Shown: positions 42,281-52,154 of the stretch, piece by piece | How positions within the stretch are numbered: position 1 is the stretch's first letter | How the letters are laid out: each line of letters begins with the position of its first letter | Assembly (NCBI RefSeq): GCF_018614655.1 | Contig: NZ_JAGGOG010000011.1 | Location: forward strand, 62,001-126,000 | Length of the DNA stretch: 64,000 nt | Source of the DNA: Pseudomonas fluorescens | GTDB taxonomy: Bacteria > Pseudomonadota > Gammaproteobacteria > Pseudomonadales > Pseudomonadaceae | Reading direction: 5' to 3' | Notes under the pieces: model-generated | The model's input: the letters and a program-made list of their open reading frames with translations, nothing else | What the model was told of the DNA's origin: nothing | Databases searched by the model: none | Program-made: the position numbers and the translations under genes

Positions 42281-43630
42281 GTGACCCCTTCAAGCCCTGC
42301 GACAGCTGCGCCTGCTCTCGACCCGATCCTGGCCCGCGCCATCAAGAAGGTGAAGAGCCATGTGCTCCCCCTCTTCGTGATCATGTTCATCGTCAACTAC
42401 ATTGACCGCGTCAACATCGGTTTCGTCCGTACTCATATGGAGCATGACCTGGGCATCGGTGCGGCGGCCTATGGCTTTGGTGCCGGACTGTTCTTCATCG
42501 GTTATGCCTTGTTTGAAGTGCCCTCCAACATGCTCCTGCAAAAAGTCGGCGCGCGTATCTGGCTGACTCGGATCATGTTCACCTGGGGCATCACCGCCAC
42601 CCTGATGGCGTTCATCCAGAACGAAACCCACTTCTACATCTTGCGCTTTCTGTTGGGAGTAGCCGAAGCCGGCTTTTTCCCGGGTGTGATCTACTACTTC
42701 ACCCGCTGGCTGCCTGGCGTCGAGCGCGGCAAGGCCATCGCCATCTTCCTCAGCGGCTCCGCCCTCGCCTCGCTGATTTCCGGGCCATTGTCCGGCGTGC
42801 TGCTGCAAATCACCGGCCTGGGCCTGCATGGCTGGCAGTGGATGTACATCATCGAAGGCATGGCCTCGGTACTGCTGTGCTTTTTCGTCTGGTTCTGGCT
42901 GGACTCAAAACCCCATGATGCCAAATGGCTCAGTCGCGAAGAGCAGGATGCGCTGGTCAATGAGATCGACCGCGAACAGCGCGAGCGTGACGCAGCCACC
43001 ACCGTCAAACCGACCCTGGGCAAGTTGCTCAAAGACCGCCAGATCATGCTGTTCTGCGCCCTGTATTTCTGCATCCAGTTGACCATCTACGCGGCAACGT
43101 TCTGGCTGCCGAGCATCATCAAGAAAATGGGCGACTTGAGCGACATTCAGGTGGGCTTCTACAACTCGATCCCCTGGCTGATTTCGATCATCGCCATGTA
43201 CACCTTCGCGGCCCTCGCCGGCAAGTTCAAGTTCCAGCAAGCCTGGGTCGCCACCGCACTGCTGATTGCGGCCGCCGGCATGTTCCTCTCCACCACCGGC
43301 GGGCCGATCTTTGCCTTTGTCGCGATCTGCTTTGCCGCCATCGGTTTCAAGTCAGCGTCCTCGCTGTTCTGGCCGATCCCCCAGGGTTACCTGGATGCAC
43401 GGATCGCTGCAGCGGTGATCGCGCTGATCAACTCCATCGGCAACCTCGGCGGGTTTGTCGCGCCGACCACCTTTGGTTTCCTGGAACAGACCACCGGCTC
43501 GATTCAGGGCGGCCTGTATGGCTTGGCGGGCACGTCAATCCTGGCGGCCATCCTAGTGTTTTTCGCCAAGACCCTGCCCAGTCCAACCACCACCGGCGTG
43601 TTGCAACCCGCCCCTGCCGTGAGCAAATAA
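42281..43630 (+). CDS. MFS transporter, glucarate/galactarate symporter type
   Basis: A 449-residue anion:cation symporter of the GudP/ExuT group with 12 predicted spans. The first span contains the family motif [16 protein letters not shown]. The start is taken as GTG at 42281 with GGGAG nine bases upstream; a longer in-frame upstream start lies in the regulatory gap. It is followed 10 bases later by gudD, so uptake of an aldarate such as D-glucarate is the likely role. Confidence 0.88.
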   Translation: MTPSSPATAAPALDPILARAIKKVKSHVLPLFVIMFIVNYIDRVNIGFVRTHMEHDLGIGAAAYGFGAGLFFIGYALFEVPSNMLLQKVGARIWLTRIMFTWGITATLMAFIQNETHFYILRFLLGVAEAGFFPGVIYYFTRWLPGVERGKAIAIFLSGSALASLISGPLSGVLLQITGLGLHGWQWMYIIEGMASVLLCFFVWFWLDSKPHDAKWLSREEQDALVNEIDREQRERDAATTVKPTLGKLLKDRQIMLFCALYFCIQLTIYAATFWLPSIIKKMGDLSDIQVGFYNSIPWLISIIAMYTFAALAGKFKFQQAWVATALLIAAAGMFLSTTGGPIFAFVAICFAAIGFKSASSLFWPIPQGYLDARIAAAVIALINSIGNLGGFVAPTTFGFLEQTTGSIQGGLYGLAGTSILAAILVFFAKTLPSPTTTGVLQPAPAVSK

Positions 43631-43640
43631 GGAAGACCCC

Positions 43641-44990
43641 ATGAACACAGAACACCAGCACCACGCCAGCAATGCCCCGGTCGTCACTCATCTGGACGTC
43701 ATTCCAGTGGCCGGCCATGACAGCATGCTGCTCAACCTCAGCGGCGCCCACGGCCCGTTCTTCACCCGTAATATCGTGATTCTCAAAGACAGCGCCGGGC
43801 ATATTGGCGTCGGCGAAGTGCCCGGTGGCGAACGCATCCGCGAAACCCTGGAAGACGCTCGCAGCCTGGTGATCGGCAAGCCCATCGGCCAGTACCAGAG
43901 CATTCTCAATGCCATGCGGCGCACCTTTGCGGCCCGAGATAGTGCCGGGCGCGGCCAGCAGACGTTCGACCTGCGCATCACCATCCACGCCGTCACGGCC
44001 ATGGAAGCCGCACTGCTGGACTTGCTCGGCCAGTTCCTCGAAGTACCGGTAGCGGCACTGCTGGGTGAAGGGCAGCAGCGGGACGCGGTGAAGATGCTCG
44101 GCTACCTGTTCTACATCGGTGATCGCCAGCAAACCGACCTGGCTTATCGCAGCGAAGACGATGCAGACGACTGGTTCCGACTGCGCCACGAACACGCCAT
44201 GACCCCCGAGGCGATCGTGCGCCTGGCAGAAGCCGCCAAAGCCCGGTATGGCTTCAATGACTTCAAACTCAAGGGCGGCGTACTGCGCGGCGATGAAGAA
44301 ATCGAAGCCGTTACGGCCCTGGCCGAGCGCTTCCCCGACGCCCGGATTACCCTGGACCCGAACGGCGCGTGGTCGTTGAAAGAAGCCATCGCCCTGTGCC
44401 GCGACCAGCACCACGTCCTGGCCTACGCCGAGGACCCCTGCGGCGCAGAAAATGGTTATTCGGGACGGGAAGTCATGGCCGAATTCCGGCGCGCCACAGG
44501 GCTGCCTACCGCGACCAACATGATCGCTACCGACTGGCGAGAAATGGGCCACGCGATCCAGTTGCAGTCGGTGGATATCCCTCTGGCCGACCCACACTTC
44601 TGGACGATGCAAGGCTCGGTACGGGTGGCGCAGATGTGCCACGAATGGGGCCTGACCTGGGGCTCACATTCCAACAATCACTTCGATATTTCCCTGGCCA
44701 TGTTCACCCAGGTGGCAGCGGCCGCACCGGGGGATATCACTGCCATCGACACCCACTGGATCTGGCAGGATGGCCAGCGTCTGACCAAGGCGCCGTTGCA
44801 GATTGTCGATGGCCATATCCAGGTGCCGGCCAAGCCAGGCCTGGGGGTGGACATCGACATGGACGCCGTGGCCCACGCCCACGAGTTGTACAAAGGCATG
44901 GGCCTGGGAGCGCGCAACGACAGCGTCGCCATGCAGTTCCTGATTCCCGGCTGGACCTTTGATAACAAGCGGCCGTGCCTGGTGCGCTAA
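43641..44990 (+). CDS. gudD: D-glucarate dehydratase
   Basis: Enolase-superfamily Mg-dependent enzyme that dehydrates D-glucarate (and L-idarate) to 5-dehydro-4-deoxyglucarate. The 449-residue protein matches GudD of E. coli (446). Visible are the K-x-K base [10 protein letters not shown], the metal ligands in LDPNGAWSL and [20 protein letters not shown], and the second base His in [15 protein letters not shown]. The gene ends the operon; an extreme GC-rich hairpin follows at 45014. Confidence 0.95.
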   Translation: MNTEHQHHASNAPVVTHLDVIPVAGHDSMLLNLSGAHGPFFTRNIVILKDSAGHIGVGEVPGGERIRETLEDARSLVIGKPIGQYQSILNAMRRTFAARDSAGRGQQTFDLRITIHAVTAMEAALLDLLGQFLEVPVAALLGEGQQRDAVKMLGYLFYIGDRQQTDLAYRSEDDADDWFRLRHEHAMTPEAIVRLAEAAKARYGFNDFKLKGGVLRGDEEIEAVTALAERFPDARITLDPNGAWSLKEAIALCRDQHHVLAYAEDPCGAENGYSGREVMAEFRRATGLPTATNMIATDWREMGHAIQLQSVDIPLADPHFWTMQGSVRVAQMCHEWGLTWGSHSNNHFDISLAMFTQVAAAAPGDITAIDTHWIWQDGQRLTKAPLQIVDGHIQVPAKPGLGVDIDMDAVAHAHELYKGMGLGARNDSVAMQFLIPGWTFDNKRPCLVR

Positions 44991-45013
44991 GCTCCGCCCA
45001 TGATCAACGTGTA

Positions 45014-45037
45014 GTGCGCGCCGGTTCCGGCGCGCAC
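45014..45037 (+). terminator. GC-rich hairpin downstream of gudD
   Basis: GTGCGCGCCGG and CCGGCGCGCAC form a perfect 11-bp stem around a two-base loop, 23 bases after the gudD stop. There is no T-tract, so simple intrinsic termination is uncertain, but the stem is strong enough to stall polymerase or protect the message end. Confidence 0.5.
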
Positions 45038-45187
45038 GCCCTCTCTCACCACCAACGCCACCGAACCGGCAGCCGATAATGAAGTCGTACCGGCGTGATC
45101 GCGGCGGATGATTTTGATGGGCGCTATCGGGTGGTCATGCTGACGGCGCCTGACGCCTGAAAAGAAACCGCCAGCCTGGGTAACGTC

Positions 45188-45778
45188 TCACGCAAAACCG
45201 CCCTTAAGCAGCCGCAGCTCCAGATACTGCAGCAACATGATGGTCTTGCCGTCGACAATCGTGCCGTCGGCAACCTGTGCAATCGCCTCGTCAAATCCCA
45301 GCTCCAGCACCTCGATATCCTCGCCCTCTTCTTCCAGTCCGCCACCGTCGCCCACCCGGTCGCCAGGTCGGTATTCACCGATAAAGAAATGAATCCGCTC
45401 GGTGACCGAGCCGGGGCTCATGAAGGCAGAGTAGATCTTCTCGACATGACTCACCCGGTAGCCGGTCTCTTCTTCGGCCTCCAGACGAATACGCTCTTCG
45501 GGGCTCGCGTTGTCCAGCAAGCCCGCGGCGGCCTCGACCAAATAGCCATCGTGACCGTTGACGAAGGTCGGCATGCGGAACTGGCGGATCAGCAGTACCG
45601 TACGCTGCTCGCGGTTGTACAACAGGATCGTCGCACCGTTGCCACGGTCATAGACCTCACGGGTCTGGGCCTGCCAACTGCCATCGCGGCGGTGCAGGTC
45701 GAAGCTGTATTTTTTCAGCACGTACCAGTTATCGGAGAGGGTTTCTTCAGCAGTGATGCGAACGGGGCTGTTGTCCAT
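45188..45778 (-). CDS. nudK: GDP-mannose pyrophosphatase-type Nudix hydrolase (NudK)
   Basis: A 196-residue Nudix enzyme that hydrolyses nucleoside-diphosphate sugars such as GDP-mannose. The Nudix region reads [20 protein letters not shown], then ETGY, so the residue before the first Glu of EAEEETG is Leu where Arg/Lys is common. The C-terminal [20 protein letters not shown] is typical of NudK/ADP-ribose diphosphatases. The ATG at 45778 gives the family start; a 44-residue in-frame extension is discarded. Confidence 0.85.
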   Translation of the reverse strand: MDNSPVRITAEETLSDNWYVLKKYSFDLHRRDGSWQAQTREVYDRGNGATILLYNREQRTVLLIRQFRMPTFVNGHDGYLVEAAAGLLDNASPEERIRLEAEEETGYRVSHVEKIYSAFMSPGSVTERIHFFIGEYRPGDRVGDGGGLEEEGEDIEVLELGFDEAIAQVADGTIVDGKTIMLLQYLELRLLKGGFA

Positions 45779-46119
45779 GGGCAGGCCTTTTGTCGTGGGG
45801 CGGGGAGCATGTCGGGCCAGGCCGGGCAACGTCAAGTGATCGATGGCGCAGATAGACCGCAGAATGACTGTCGTCGAAATACTCCCTGTAGCGTGGCCGG
45901 GCCAGCCCACACACCGTCCACAGGCCCGACCGGCGACTCATAAACCCTCATTCCGACACCGGCTTTTCCGATAGCTGTCAAGCGCAACCCCACGCCATAC
46001 TGGCTCGCAGCAGAAGTTGATCAAATATTAACCTGACGTTAAATCGCCATCCCTGCCGGGCTCCGGCAGGGTTATCCACAGAGATACCCACGGTTTTCGT
46101 GGACAACTCTTTTCACGTT
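45779..46119. other. Intergenic region with hairpin and two facing DnaA-box-like sites
   Basis: No gene is seen in these 341 bases. At 46051-46071 CCCTGCCGG and CCGGCAGGG form a stem. Next to it TTATCCACA (46072-46080), a perfect consensus DnaA box, faces TTGTCCACG on the minus strand (46099-46107). A 5-bp hairpin CCACG/CGTGG overlaps the second site. There is no replication gene nearby, so an origin is not indicated. Confidence 0.5.
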
Positions 46120-47280
46120 TTACGATGTTTTTTCCGGGAAAGTCCCCGGCAACAAAATATCCCGCGTGACCTGACGAATATCGTTATACCCACACAGCGC
46201 CATGGACACATCCAGTTCCCTGGCGATGATATCCAGTGCCTTGGTGACACCGGCTTCACCCATGGCTCCAAGACCGTACAGGTGTGGCCTGCCGATCATC
46301 GTGCCCTTGGCCCCCAGCGCCACGGCCTTGAGCACGTCCTGACCGCTGCGGATGCCACCATCCAGCCACACTTCAATACGCTCACCTACCGCTTCGACGA
46401 TGGCTGGCAATTGGCTGATGCTGGACGGTGCACCGTCCAACTGACGTCCACCATGGTTGCTGACAACCAGTGCATCGGCCCCGGAATCCGCTGCCAGTCG
46501 TGCATCTTCCACATCGAGAATGCCCTTGATGATCAGCTTGCCGCCCCAACAGCGCTTGATCCACTCCACGTCGGCCCAGCTCAGGCGCGGGTCGAATTGC
46601 TGGGCGGTCCAGGACGACAGGGAACTCATGTCTGCCACGCCCTTGACGTGACCGACGATATTGCCGAAACCGTGTCGCTTGGTGCCGAGCATGCCCATGG
46701 CCCAACGCGGCTTGGTCATGATGTTCAGCACGTTGGACAAGGTCAGCTTGGGTGGCGCCGACAGGCCATTGATCAGGTCTTTGTGGCGTTGCCCCAGAAT
46801 CTGCAGGTCCAGGGTCAGCACCAGCGCATCCACCCCGGCGGCCTTGGCCCGCTCGATCAACTGTTCGATGAAGGCGCGGTCACGCATCACGTACAACTGA
46901 AACCAGAAGGGTTTGCCGACGTGCTCGGCAATGTCCTCCAGGGAACAGATGCTCATGGTCGACAGGGTGTAGCGCAAACCAAAAGCAGCCGCTGCACGCG
47001 CGGTGAGAATCTCGCCATCGGCGTGCTGCATGCCGGCCAGGCCCGTCGGCGCCAGGGCCACCGGCATGGCCATGTCCTGACCGATCATCGTGGCGCTGAT
47101 CGAGCGCTCATCGATGTCACGCGCCACCCGCTGGCGAAACTTGATCCGGGCAAAGTCGCTTTCATTGGCCCGGTAAGTGCTCTCGGTCCACGACCCGGAA
47201 TCAGCGTAGTCGTAGAACATGCGTGGTACGCGTTTTTGCGCCAGCTTGCGCAAGTCTTCGATGGTTGTGATCAGCGTCAT
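46120..47280 (-). CDS. FMN-dependent alpha-hydroxy-acid dehydrogenase (lactate dehydrogenase/LldD-like)
   Basis: A 386-residue TIM-barrel flavoprotein that oxidises L-2-hydroxy acids such as L-lactate. The catalytic His lies in SNHGGRQLDGAPSS and the FMN phosphate site in DGGIRSGQDVLKAVALGAKG, both intact. The early segment YDYADSGSWTESTY fits the family. The ATG at 47280 is chosen because it has AGAGG upstream and gives the standard MTLITTIEDLRK start. No lactate permease or lldR gene is beside it, so the substrate is not certain. Confidence 0.88.
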   Translation of the reverse strand: MTLITTIEDLRKLAQKRVPRMFYDYADSGSWTESTYRANESDFARIKFRQRVARDIDERSISATMIGQDMAMPVALAPTGLAGMQHADGEILTARAAAAFGLRYTLSTMSICSLEDIAEHVGKPFWFQLYVMRDRAFIEQLIERAKAAGVDALVLTLDLQILGQRHKDLINGLSAPPKLTLSNVLNIMTKPRWAMGMLGTKRHGFGNIVGHVKGVADMSSLSSWTAQQFDPRLSWADVEWIKRCWGGKLIIKGILDVEDARLAADSGADALVVSNHGGRQLDGAPSSISQLPAIVEAVGERIEVWLDGGIRSGQDVLKAVALGAKGTMIGRPHLYGLGAMGEAGVTKALDIIARELDVSMALCGYNDIRQVTRDILLPGTFPEKTS

Positions 47281-47332
47281 CAATGTCACCTCTCCCGGAA
47301 CGAGTCCAGAGAGTAACCGGCGATCCTGCATC

Positions 47333-50020
47333 TCACCAGTACTGGCGCCTGCTGCGTCGGGGAGTCGACTGGGCGACACTCAGAAAGAGCGACTCGGCCA
47401 GCCGCGCGCTGATTCGCGAACGGTAGACCGCCAACACTCGACTTTCGGGCATGTCGGCAAGGCTGCGAAAACTCAGGTAGCGTTGCTCGGGCAGCTTCAG
47501 ATGGGCGGCACTGTAGTTGGCGTTGGGCGTGTCTTGGGCCGGATAATGAAAATGTGCATAAGCCACCGCCTTCCTGGACGTGTCGCGAATCACATATTCC
47601 TGCAGATAGTCATTGTCGCGCTTGAGTTTGATGCGCCCCTCCACCAGCAAGATATCGACCTGGCCCTGGCTTTTTAGGTAATCGATCCTGGCTTCTTCAG
47701 GGGGATTGCGCAGGATAATGTCGATGCGCACCTGTTTCCCCTGCGCCACCAAACGAGACGAGGCCTTCCCAAGAGCGTCCAACAGTTGCTCTGCCGTTAC
47801 ATCTGGCTTTTTGCCTTGCGTGATGAGCGTGTCACGAATCTTTCCGGCCACTTCGTTCATCGCTTCAGCCAGGTGCGTCAGTTGCGCTTGCGCGCTGATC
47901 GGCGTGTTGGAGGACTGTGCCTCTTTGCTCACCTGGCGACTGACCATCGCTTCCTTCTCCAGCAGCGCCTCGGCATCTGCCTGTAACTTGCGCAATGATC
48001 GCGCAGGCCTCACCACCGGACTGGGTGCGTCGACAACTTGCTCCCATTCGCCGGCGACGGAGCTCTGGCGAAAGCTGGCGACCGGTGTATGGTCGACAGG
48101 ATCGCTGACATCCACGATCTCGCCCGCCGCACCCGATGTCTGCGGGCGCACTCGCCCCGCCTGAATCCGATTTTTGCGGTCGCGTACCAGACGCCGGCCC
48201 GAGTCCCGCAGCGCAGTGGGCGTCGGTCTGATGGCGGGTTCTTCGGCTTGCTCCCTGAGTGCCAGGGCCAGTGTGTGCTGAGCTTCCTGGCGTACCCCCT
48301 CGATCTGGCGGTGCAGCCCCCTGACCATGTCCTGGTCAATCAGGTCTGGCGCGCTATCGCCATAAAAACGCAGCCATGCCTGGGCATCCGCATACTCCTG
48401 AAGAAGCCCCTCCAACCCCTGGACTCGCTGCTCCAGGCTGACGAGACCGGGTTCCTGCAAAGTCTTCTGCGAGCAGGCCGCCAACACCACTTGATCGCCC
48501 AGCCGCTTGAGGTCCACAAAGTCGTCAAACTCCTCCTCGAGCGGTCGCCGGCGCAGCACCAGCCCCTGGTAGACCTTCAACTGTACGATCTTCCAGTCCA
48601 GCGGCGTTGCCGGCAGCGCCAGTACTTGCGCCAACGGGCTCGCTGACAAGTCGAACCCCGGGACGTTCAGCAACTCACCAAAGCGCTCCAGCTCCAGCAT
48701 ACTCAGGTCAATCAACTGATCGTTGTACTCGGCGACTTTCATCAAATAGCCATGCATTGCCTCGTGAGCAGATTGGGCCTGGACCGGGTCTTCATCATCG
48801 AGTTGCGAGAGCCACCCCTGACGTTGCGCCTCGGTTGGGCCGGCCACCTTGCGCGCCAGAATCAGCAGAGCCATTTGCTGGCGCAGGTTTTCCACCTGCC
48901 TCTCAAGTTGCATGATCAGCTCTGTTTCAAAGCCAACCATGGGTTTGTTTTCGTTCATAGCCTTGAGCTTCTCCATTTTGTCGAACTGGCATCGATTTTC
49001 ACTCTGTAGTTCTTTCAGATAACGCACGGAAATGGCCTGCCGTTGCGCATCGGTAAACTGCTCCGAGCTAGCCCCATGAGCGCTTTCATAGAGCGTGAAG
49101 GCGGCATCAACCCTACGCTCGGCATTCATCAGCTCAGTGGTTAAAAGGCCGTAATCTTGCTCAAGCTTCACGTTGTTACTGCGAAAGCCTTCGCGGCGAG
49201 TGGCAGCGGATTTCTTCGGCCCGCCCCCGAGCAACCGCATGCCGAAATCGAAATGCCACAGATCGTCACGCCCCCGTTTGAGCCAAGGCCCCCAGCGCTT
49301 TGGCTCTTGCAGATCGACCACCCTCAATTCACCTTCAAAGAGACTGACGGCATAGAACCCGCCATCGATAACCGCGTGATGGTGCCACTTTTGCGGCCCG
49401 ATATTGACCCGCACCAGTCCGCGGGTGGTCCCCGTTTTTTCAGTATTGCTCGGAATATTCGGCCACGCCTGCCCAGGACCGGGGCGCCATTTGAAGGTCT
49501 CGATCGCTGCCAACTGGGCCGTGGACAATCGCTGATTGGCATTTGTCCAGGAAAAATCCATTGCCGTGATATCGCCCAGGGTACGGCGCCAGGGGAACCT
49601 CGCCGCCGGCAGCTGAACGTGAACCGGACTGCTCATTACCTCAGGCAAGTGCCTGATTTCGGGTTTCGCTTCACTCAGCCCGAGTCGCTCATCAAGCCCC
49701 ATCACACGGCTCATGAGCAGGCCTGAGAGGCTCGCAATCAAATCGGTAACGACTGCCGCACGGGCAGCCTGATCAGCATCCTGGGGCAAGGTCACGAGCG
49801 CCTGGGTTGAAGCCAGTATCTGGCTCAACCACCCCGCGACAGCGACCGGCCCTCGCAGCAACGGCAACAACACATTGAACAACTGCCAGAGATCATTCTT
49901 GAAGACGGTCCAGCGCAACTCTTCGTTGGAGGCGGACTGCTTGTCGGCCTGCCGCCACAGGCTGATTGCGTTTTCCTTGAACACCTCATCGAGGATAACC
50001 CTCCGGAATTTCCAAGTCAC
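47333..50020 (-). CDS. C-terminal part of a split dermonecrotic-toxin-like protein
   Basis: An 895-codon frame that looks like the continuation of the upstream gene, not a separate protein. Its first codons (a GTG, directly after a TAA in this frame) precede LDEVFKENAISLWRQADKQ, which is internal sequence in the family I recall (DUF6543/dermonecrotic-toxin-domain proteins of about 1,500 residues, ending with an AYAHFHYPAQD and AAHLKLPEQRYL region as seen here). No signal peptide or conventional start is present. The 5' end overlaps the preceding gene by 35 bases. Removing one G from the GGG at the overlap would join both frames as IPEVILDEVF. Confidence 0.7.
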   Translation of the reverse strand: MTWKFRRVILDEVFKENAISLWRQADKQSASNEELRWTVFKNDLWQLFNVLLPLLRGPVAVAGWLSQILASTQALVTLPQDADQAARAAVVTDLIASLSGLLMSRVMGLDERLGLSEAKPEIRHLPEVMSSPVHVQLPAARFPWRRTLGDITAMDFSWTNANQRLSTAQLAAIETFKWRPGPGQAWPNIPSNTEKTGTTRGLVRVNIGPQKWHHHAVIDGGFYAVSLFEGELRVVDLQEPKRWGPWLKRGRDDLWHFDFGMRLLGGGPKKSAATRREGFRSNNVKLEQDYGLLTTELMNAERRVDAAFTLYESAHGASSEQFTDAQRQAISVRYLKELQSENRCQFDKMEKLKAMNENKPMVGFETELIMQLERQVENLRQQMALLILARKVAGPTEAQRQGWLSQLDDEDPVQAQSAHEAMHGYLMKVAEYNDQLIDLSMLELERFGELLNVPGFDLSASPLAQVLALPATPLDWKIVQLKVYQGLVLRRRPLEEEFDDFVDLKRLGDQVVLAACSQKTLQEPGLVSLEQRVQGLEGLLQEYADAQAWLRFYGDSAPDLIDQDMVRGLHRQIEGVRQEAQHTLALALREQAEEPAIRPTPTALRDSGRRLVRDRKNRIQAGRVRPQTSGAAGEIVDVSDPVDHTPVASFRQSSVAGEWEQVVDAPSPVVRPARSLRKLQADAEALLEKEAMVSRQVSKEAQSSNTPISAQAQLTHLAEAMNEVAGKIRDTLITQGKKPDVTAEQLLDALGKASSRLVAQGKQVRIDIILRNPPEEARIDYLKSQGQVDILLVEGRIKLKRDNDYLQEYVIRDTSRKAVAYAHFHYPAQDTPNANYSAAHLKLPEQRYLSFRSLADMPESRVLAVYRSRISARLAESLFLSVAQSTPRRSRRQYW

Positions 50021-51989
50021 TTAGCAACGCGGGGCTGGGCTGTGTAACTGACTCGAACTCATCTCCTTGCAAAAAACGCCTTGCGTTCGGGCTGCGGAAA
50101 CCGCCGTTGCCAAACAGTGCCCGACTGTGCTCGGACATACTGTCGAGGACAATATGCTGCAGCTCACTGCCCGGGCGCATGACCTCATCAAGCAATGCCT
50201 GGCGACTGTCGAATTGCCTGAGGGCATTCACACTCGAGGGGTGATAAAGAATGTGCGGTAATGGGGTGTTATTCCGAGGGCCAATCACAAACAGGTTAAA
50301 CGCCCGGTGCACCGACCCGCCGGCATGCTCCAGAAAGGCCAGGTGGCGCGCCACAATCGCCTCGCCGTCGACCACCCGCGACGTCGCTTCGGCCTGCATA
50401 ATGGCCTGCATCACCCGATAGCCGGATGGGGTAAGGCCGCCGTGGCCACGCACCATGTATTCAAAGGCCTGCATCGGCAGTTGTACGCCCATCTGGTCAA
50501 CGAAGAGTCGCCTTCGCCGATCGGCCTCGACCGGGTCGAGAATCAGCCGGTCCTTGAGCAGCATTGGATAGTGTTTGCCAATATCCACGGCGCTAATAAG
50601 ACGCTTGAGATAACTGGGCGTTATCCACTTCGCAGGCCTTCCATCGGCGGCTGCCTGGTTGCGTATATCAAGCCGCGCATAGGGCGTCATAAACGGGTTT
50701 TCCAGGGCGTATTGAGTCAGCGTGTGCGACACGCTTTCTGTCCACCCCACCGTGGAGCCCTGGGTGCGCACAAAAGTCAGTACGTAATTATCCGGATCGA
50801 CCGTTACCTCCCGGGGATGATCCAGGGCCATTTGCCGCTGCAACGCCTTGCGGGCATAGACATCAATCGGATCGATGCCGTCGAGAAAGCCCACCCCAGC
50901 CGCCCGTTGCTGGACATCCGCCAACCGCGCCAGCCAATGGCCGTAAGTCTTGCGATCAAGCGCCGAGGCTGTCTGCAACCACAACGGCAGTTGCTCCTCG
51001 CTCAGCTCTCGCGCAGCGTCAGAATCAAACCAAGCCAGGGGCGATGTCAGGGTATTGAGCAGTTTTTTATAGCTGGCGACCCGGGGAAGTTGCGTCCAGT
51101 CGATTACGGATATATCCCGTAACTGCTTCTCCAGAAGACTCTGGGCCAGACTATCGAAAACATCGCCTTCGGGCTCCTTGAGGGTCCATTTTAGGACTTG
51201 ATCGGGCGCGTAGTGACTCATGTAGCGTGGCAGCAAGCTTCCTAACAGGTCCAGTGAGTCGAGCCTGAGCAGATACGAAGCCGGACTGTAGACATGAACA
51301 CTGGCCCCCTGGAGCCTTTGAAAAACCAACAGCGGAACCCATTGCCCAAGCTGCGCACCACTGGCAACGTAGACCTGAGAGATGAGCAACGCGTCGGGCC
51401 CTCCAAACCGTTGCCGATCCGCCTTACTCGGGTAGATTCCGTTCAGCAGCAATTGCTGCGACTCGCTGAGTGGTGGAATCTGTCGAGCGGTTTTCAAGCA
51501 CTTTCGCAGCTGCTCACTGACCAAGCGCCACCGGGTCGACAACGGGTCCTGCGAAGAGATGCCATTCCAGTACTGCACCATCCGCGCCTGGAGCGCCGGG
51601 ACCAGATCGGCCGCCAGCGCGTTGAGCATGAACTCCAGGTCATCTACCGAGAACGCTGTGTTTTCCGGTGTAACACTCGTGCTCGTGGCGCCCGCCAGTA
51701 CCTGATGATGGCCGGGCGTATAATTCAGCGGTTGGCGACTCATGCAACGCGAGATCAAGGCATCGCTCAGCGACGTGACTTGACTATAGGTCACGCTATC
51801 GCCTGCGCGCTGTGTCACGCCAACCCACAGGTTTCTGGCACGTAACCGTGAGCCTGGGAACCACTCGTGTACCCAATCATCAATCAAGGATTCGGCGATA
51901 TCCGCCAGGCTGGGTCGGTCCGCGAATTCCTTGGCAAGGTATTCACGGGACACGCGGTTCTGGTCAAGCGCTTTCTGAGGGTTATTCAT
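49986..51989 (-). CDS. N-terminal part of a dermonecrotic-toxin-like (DUF6543) protein
   Basis: A 667-residue protein beginning MNNPQKALDQNRVSREYLAK with AGGA ten bases before the ATG. It has no signal peptide or membrane span and is rich in helices; it resembles the N-terminal part of large pseudomonad proteins annotated as dermonecrotic toxin domain proteins, whose targets are unknown. It ends SDLEIPEGYPR at a TGA, and the next frame continues in the +1 frame. Together the two frames would give about 1,560 residues, the typical length. Confidence 0.75.
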   Translation of the reverse strand: MNNPQKALDQNRVSREYLAKEFADRPSLADIAESLIDDWVHEWFPGSRLRARNLWVGVTQRAGDSVTYSQVTSLSDALISRCMSRQPLNYTPGHHQVLAGATSTSVTPENTAFSVDDLEFMLNALAADLVPALQARMVQYWNGISSQDPLSTRWRLVSEQLRKCLKTARQIPPLSESQQLLLNGIYPSKADRQRFGGPDALLISQVYVASGAQLGQWVPLLVFQRLQGASVHVYSPASYLLRLDSLDLLGSLLPRYMSHYAPDQVLKWTLKEPEGDVFDSLAQSLLEKQLRDISVIDWTQLPRVASYKKLLNTLTSPLAWFDSDAARELSEEQLPLWLQTASALDRKTYGHWLARLADVQQRAAGVGFLDGIDPIDVYARKALQRQMALDHPREVTVDPDNYVLTFVRTQGSTVGWTESVSHTLTQYALENPFMTPYARLDIRNQAAADGRPAKWITPSYLKRLISAVDIGKHYPMLLKDRLILDPVEADRRRRLFVDQMGVQLPMQAFEYMVRGHGGLTPSGYRVMQAIMQAEATSRVVDGEAIVARHLAFLEHAGGSVHRAFNLFVIGPRNNTPLPHILYHPSSVNALRQFDSRQALLDEVMRPGSELQHIVLDSMSEHSRALFGNGGFRSPNARRFLQGDEFESVTQPSPALLSDLEIPEGYPR

Positions 51990-52070
51990 CGGGATTTCCT
52001 GGCATCAATAATCGCCAGAACGTAGCGCGTGGCCCAAACCGGTCAGGGGTAGATAGTTAGGCTCGCGTAA

Positions 52071-52154
52071 AACATGCATAAACCTGCATTGCCTTTCGCA
52101 ATGGTGCCGATATAATCCGCTTAAAATACGCACTAACAGGCACAAACATGCATA
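52071..52154. promoter_or_regulatory. Direct repeat AACATGCATA flanking the deoR-type promoter
   Basis: AACATGCATA occurs at 52071-52080 and again at 52145-52154, 74 bases apart. One copy is just upstream of the -35 element and the other overlaps the DeoR start codon. ATGCAT is self-complementary. Such spacing would suit autoregulation by the DeoR protein. Confidence 0.4.
52089..52116 (+). promoter_or_regulatory. Promoter of the DeoR-family gene
   Basis: -35 TTGCCT (52089-52094), 16-bp spacer, perfect -10 TATAAT (52111-52116), 32 bases before the start codon. This is one of the best sigma-70-like promoters visible in the window. Confidence 0.6.

Noticed and set aside
46072..46107. Replication origin suggested by DnaA-box-like sites
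   Set aside because: No dnaA, dnaN or other origin gene, and no AT-rich unwinding region is nearby. Two boxes are not enough to call an origin.
49986..50023. Programmed ribosomal frameshift as the main explanation for the split toxin-like gene
   Set aside because: A single-base insertion in a GGG run explains the break more simply; no conserved frameshift signal is known for this family.
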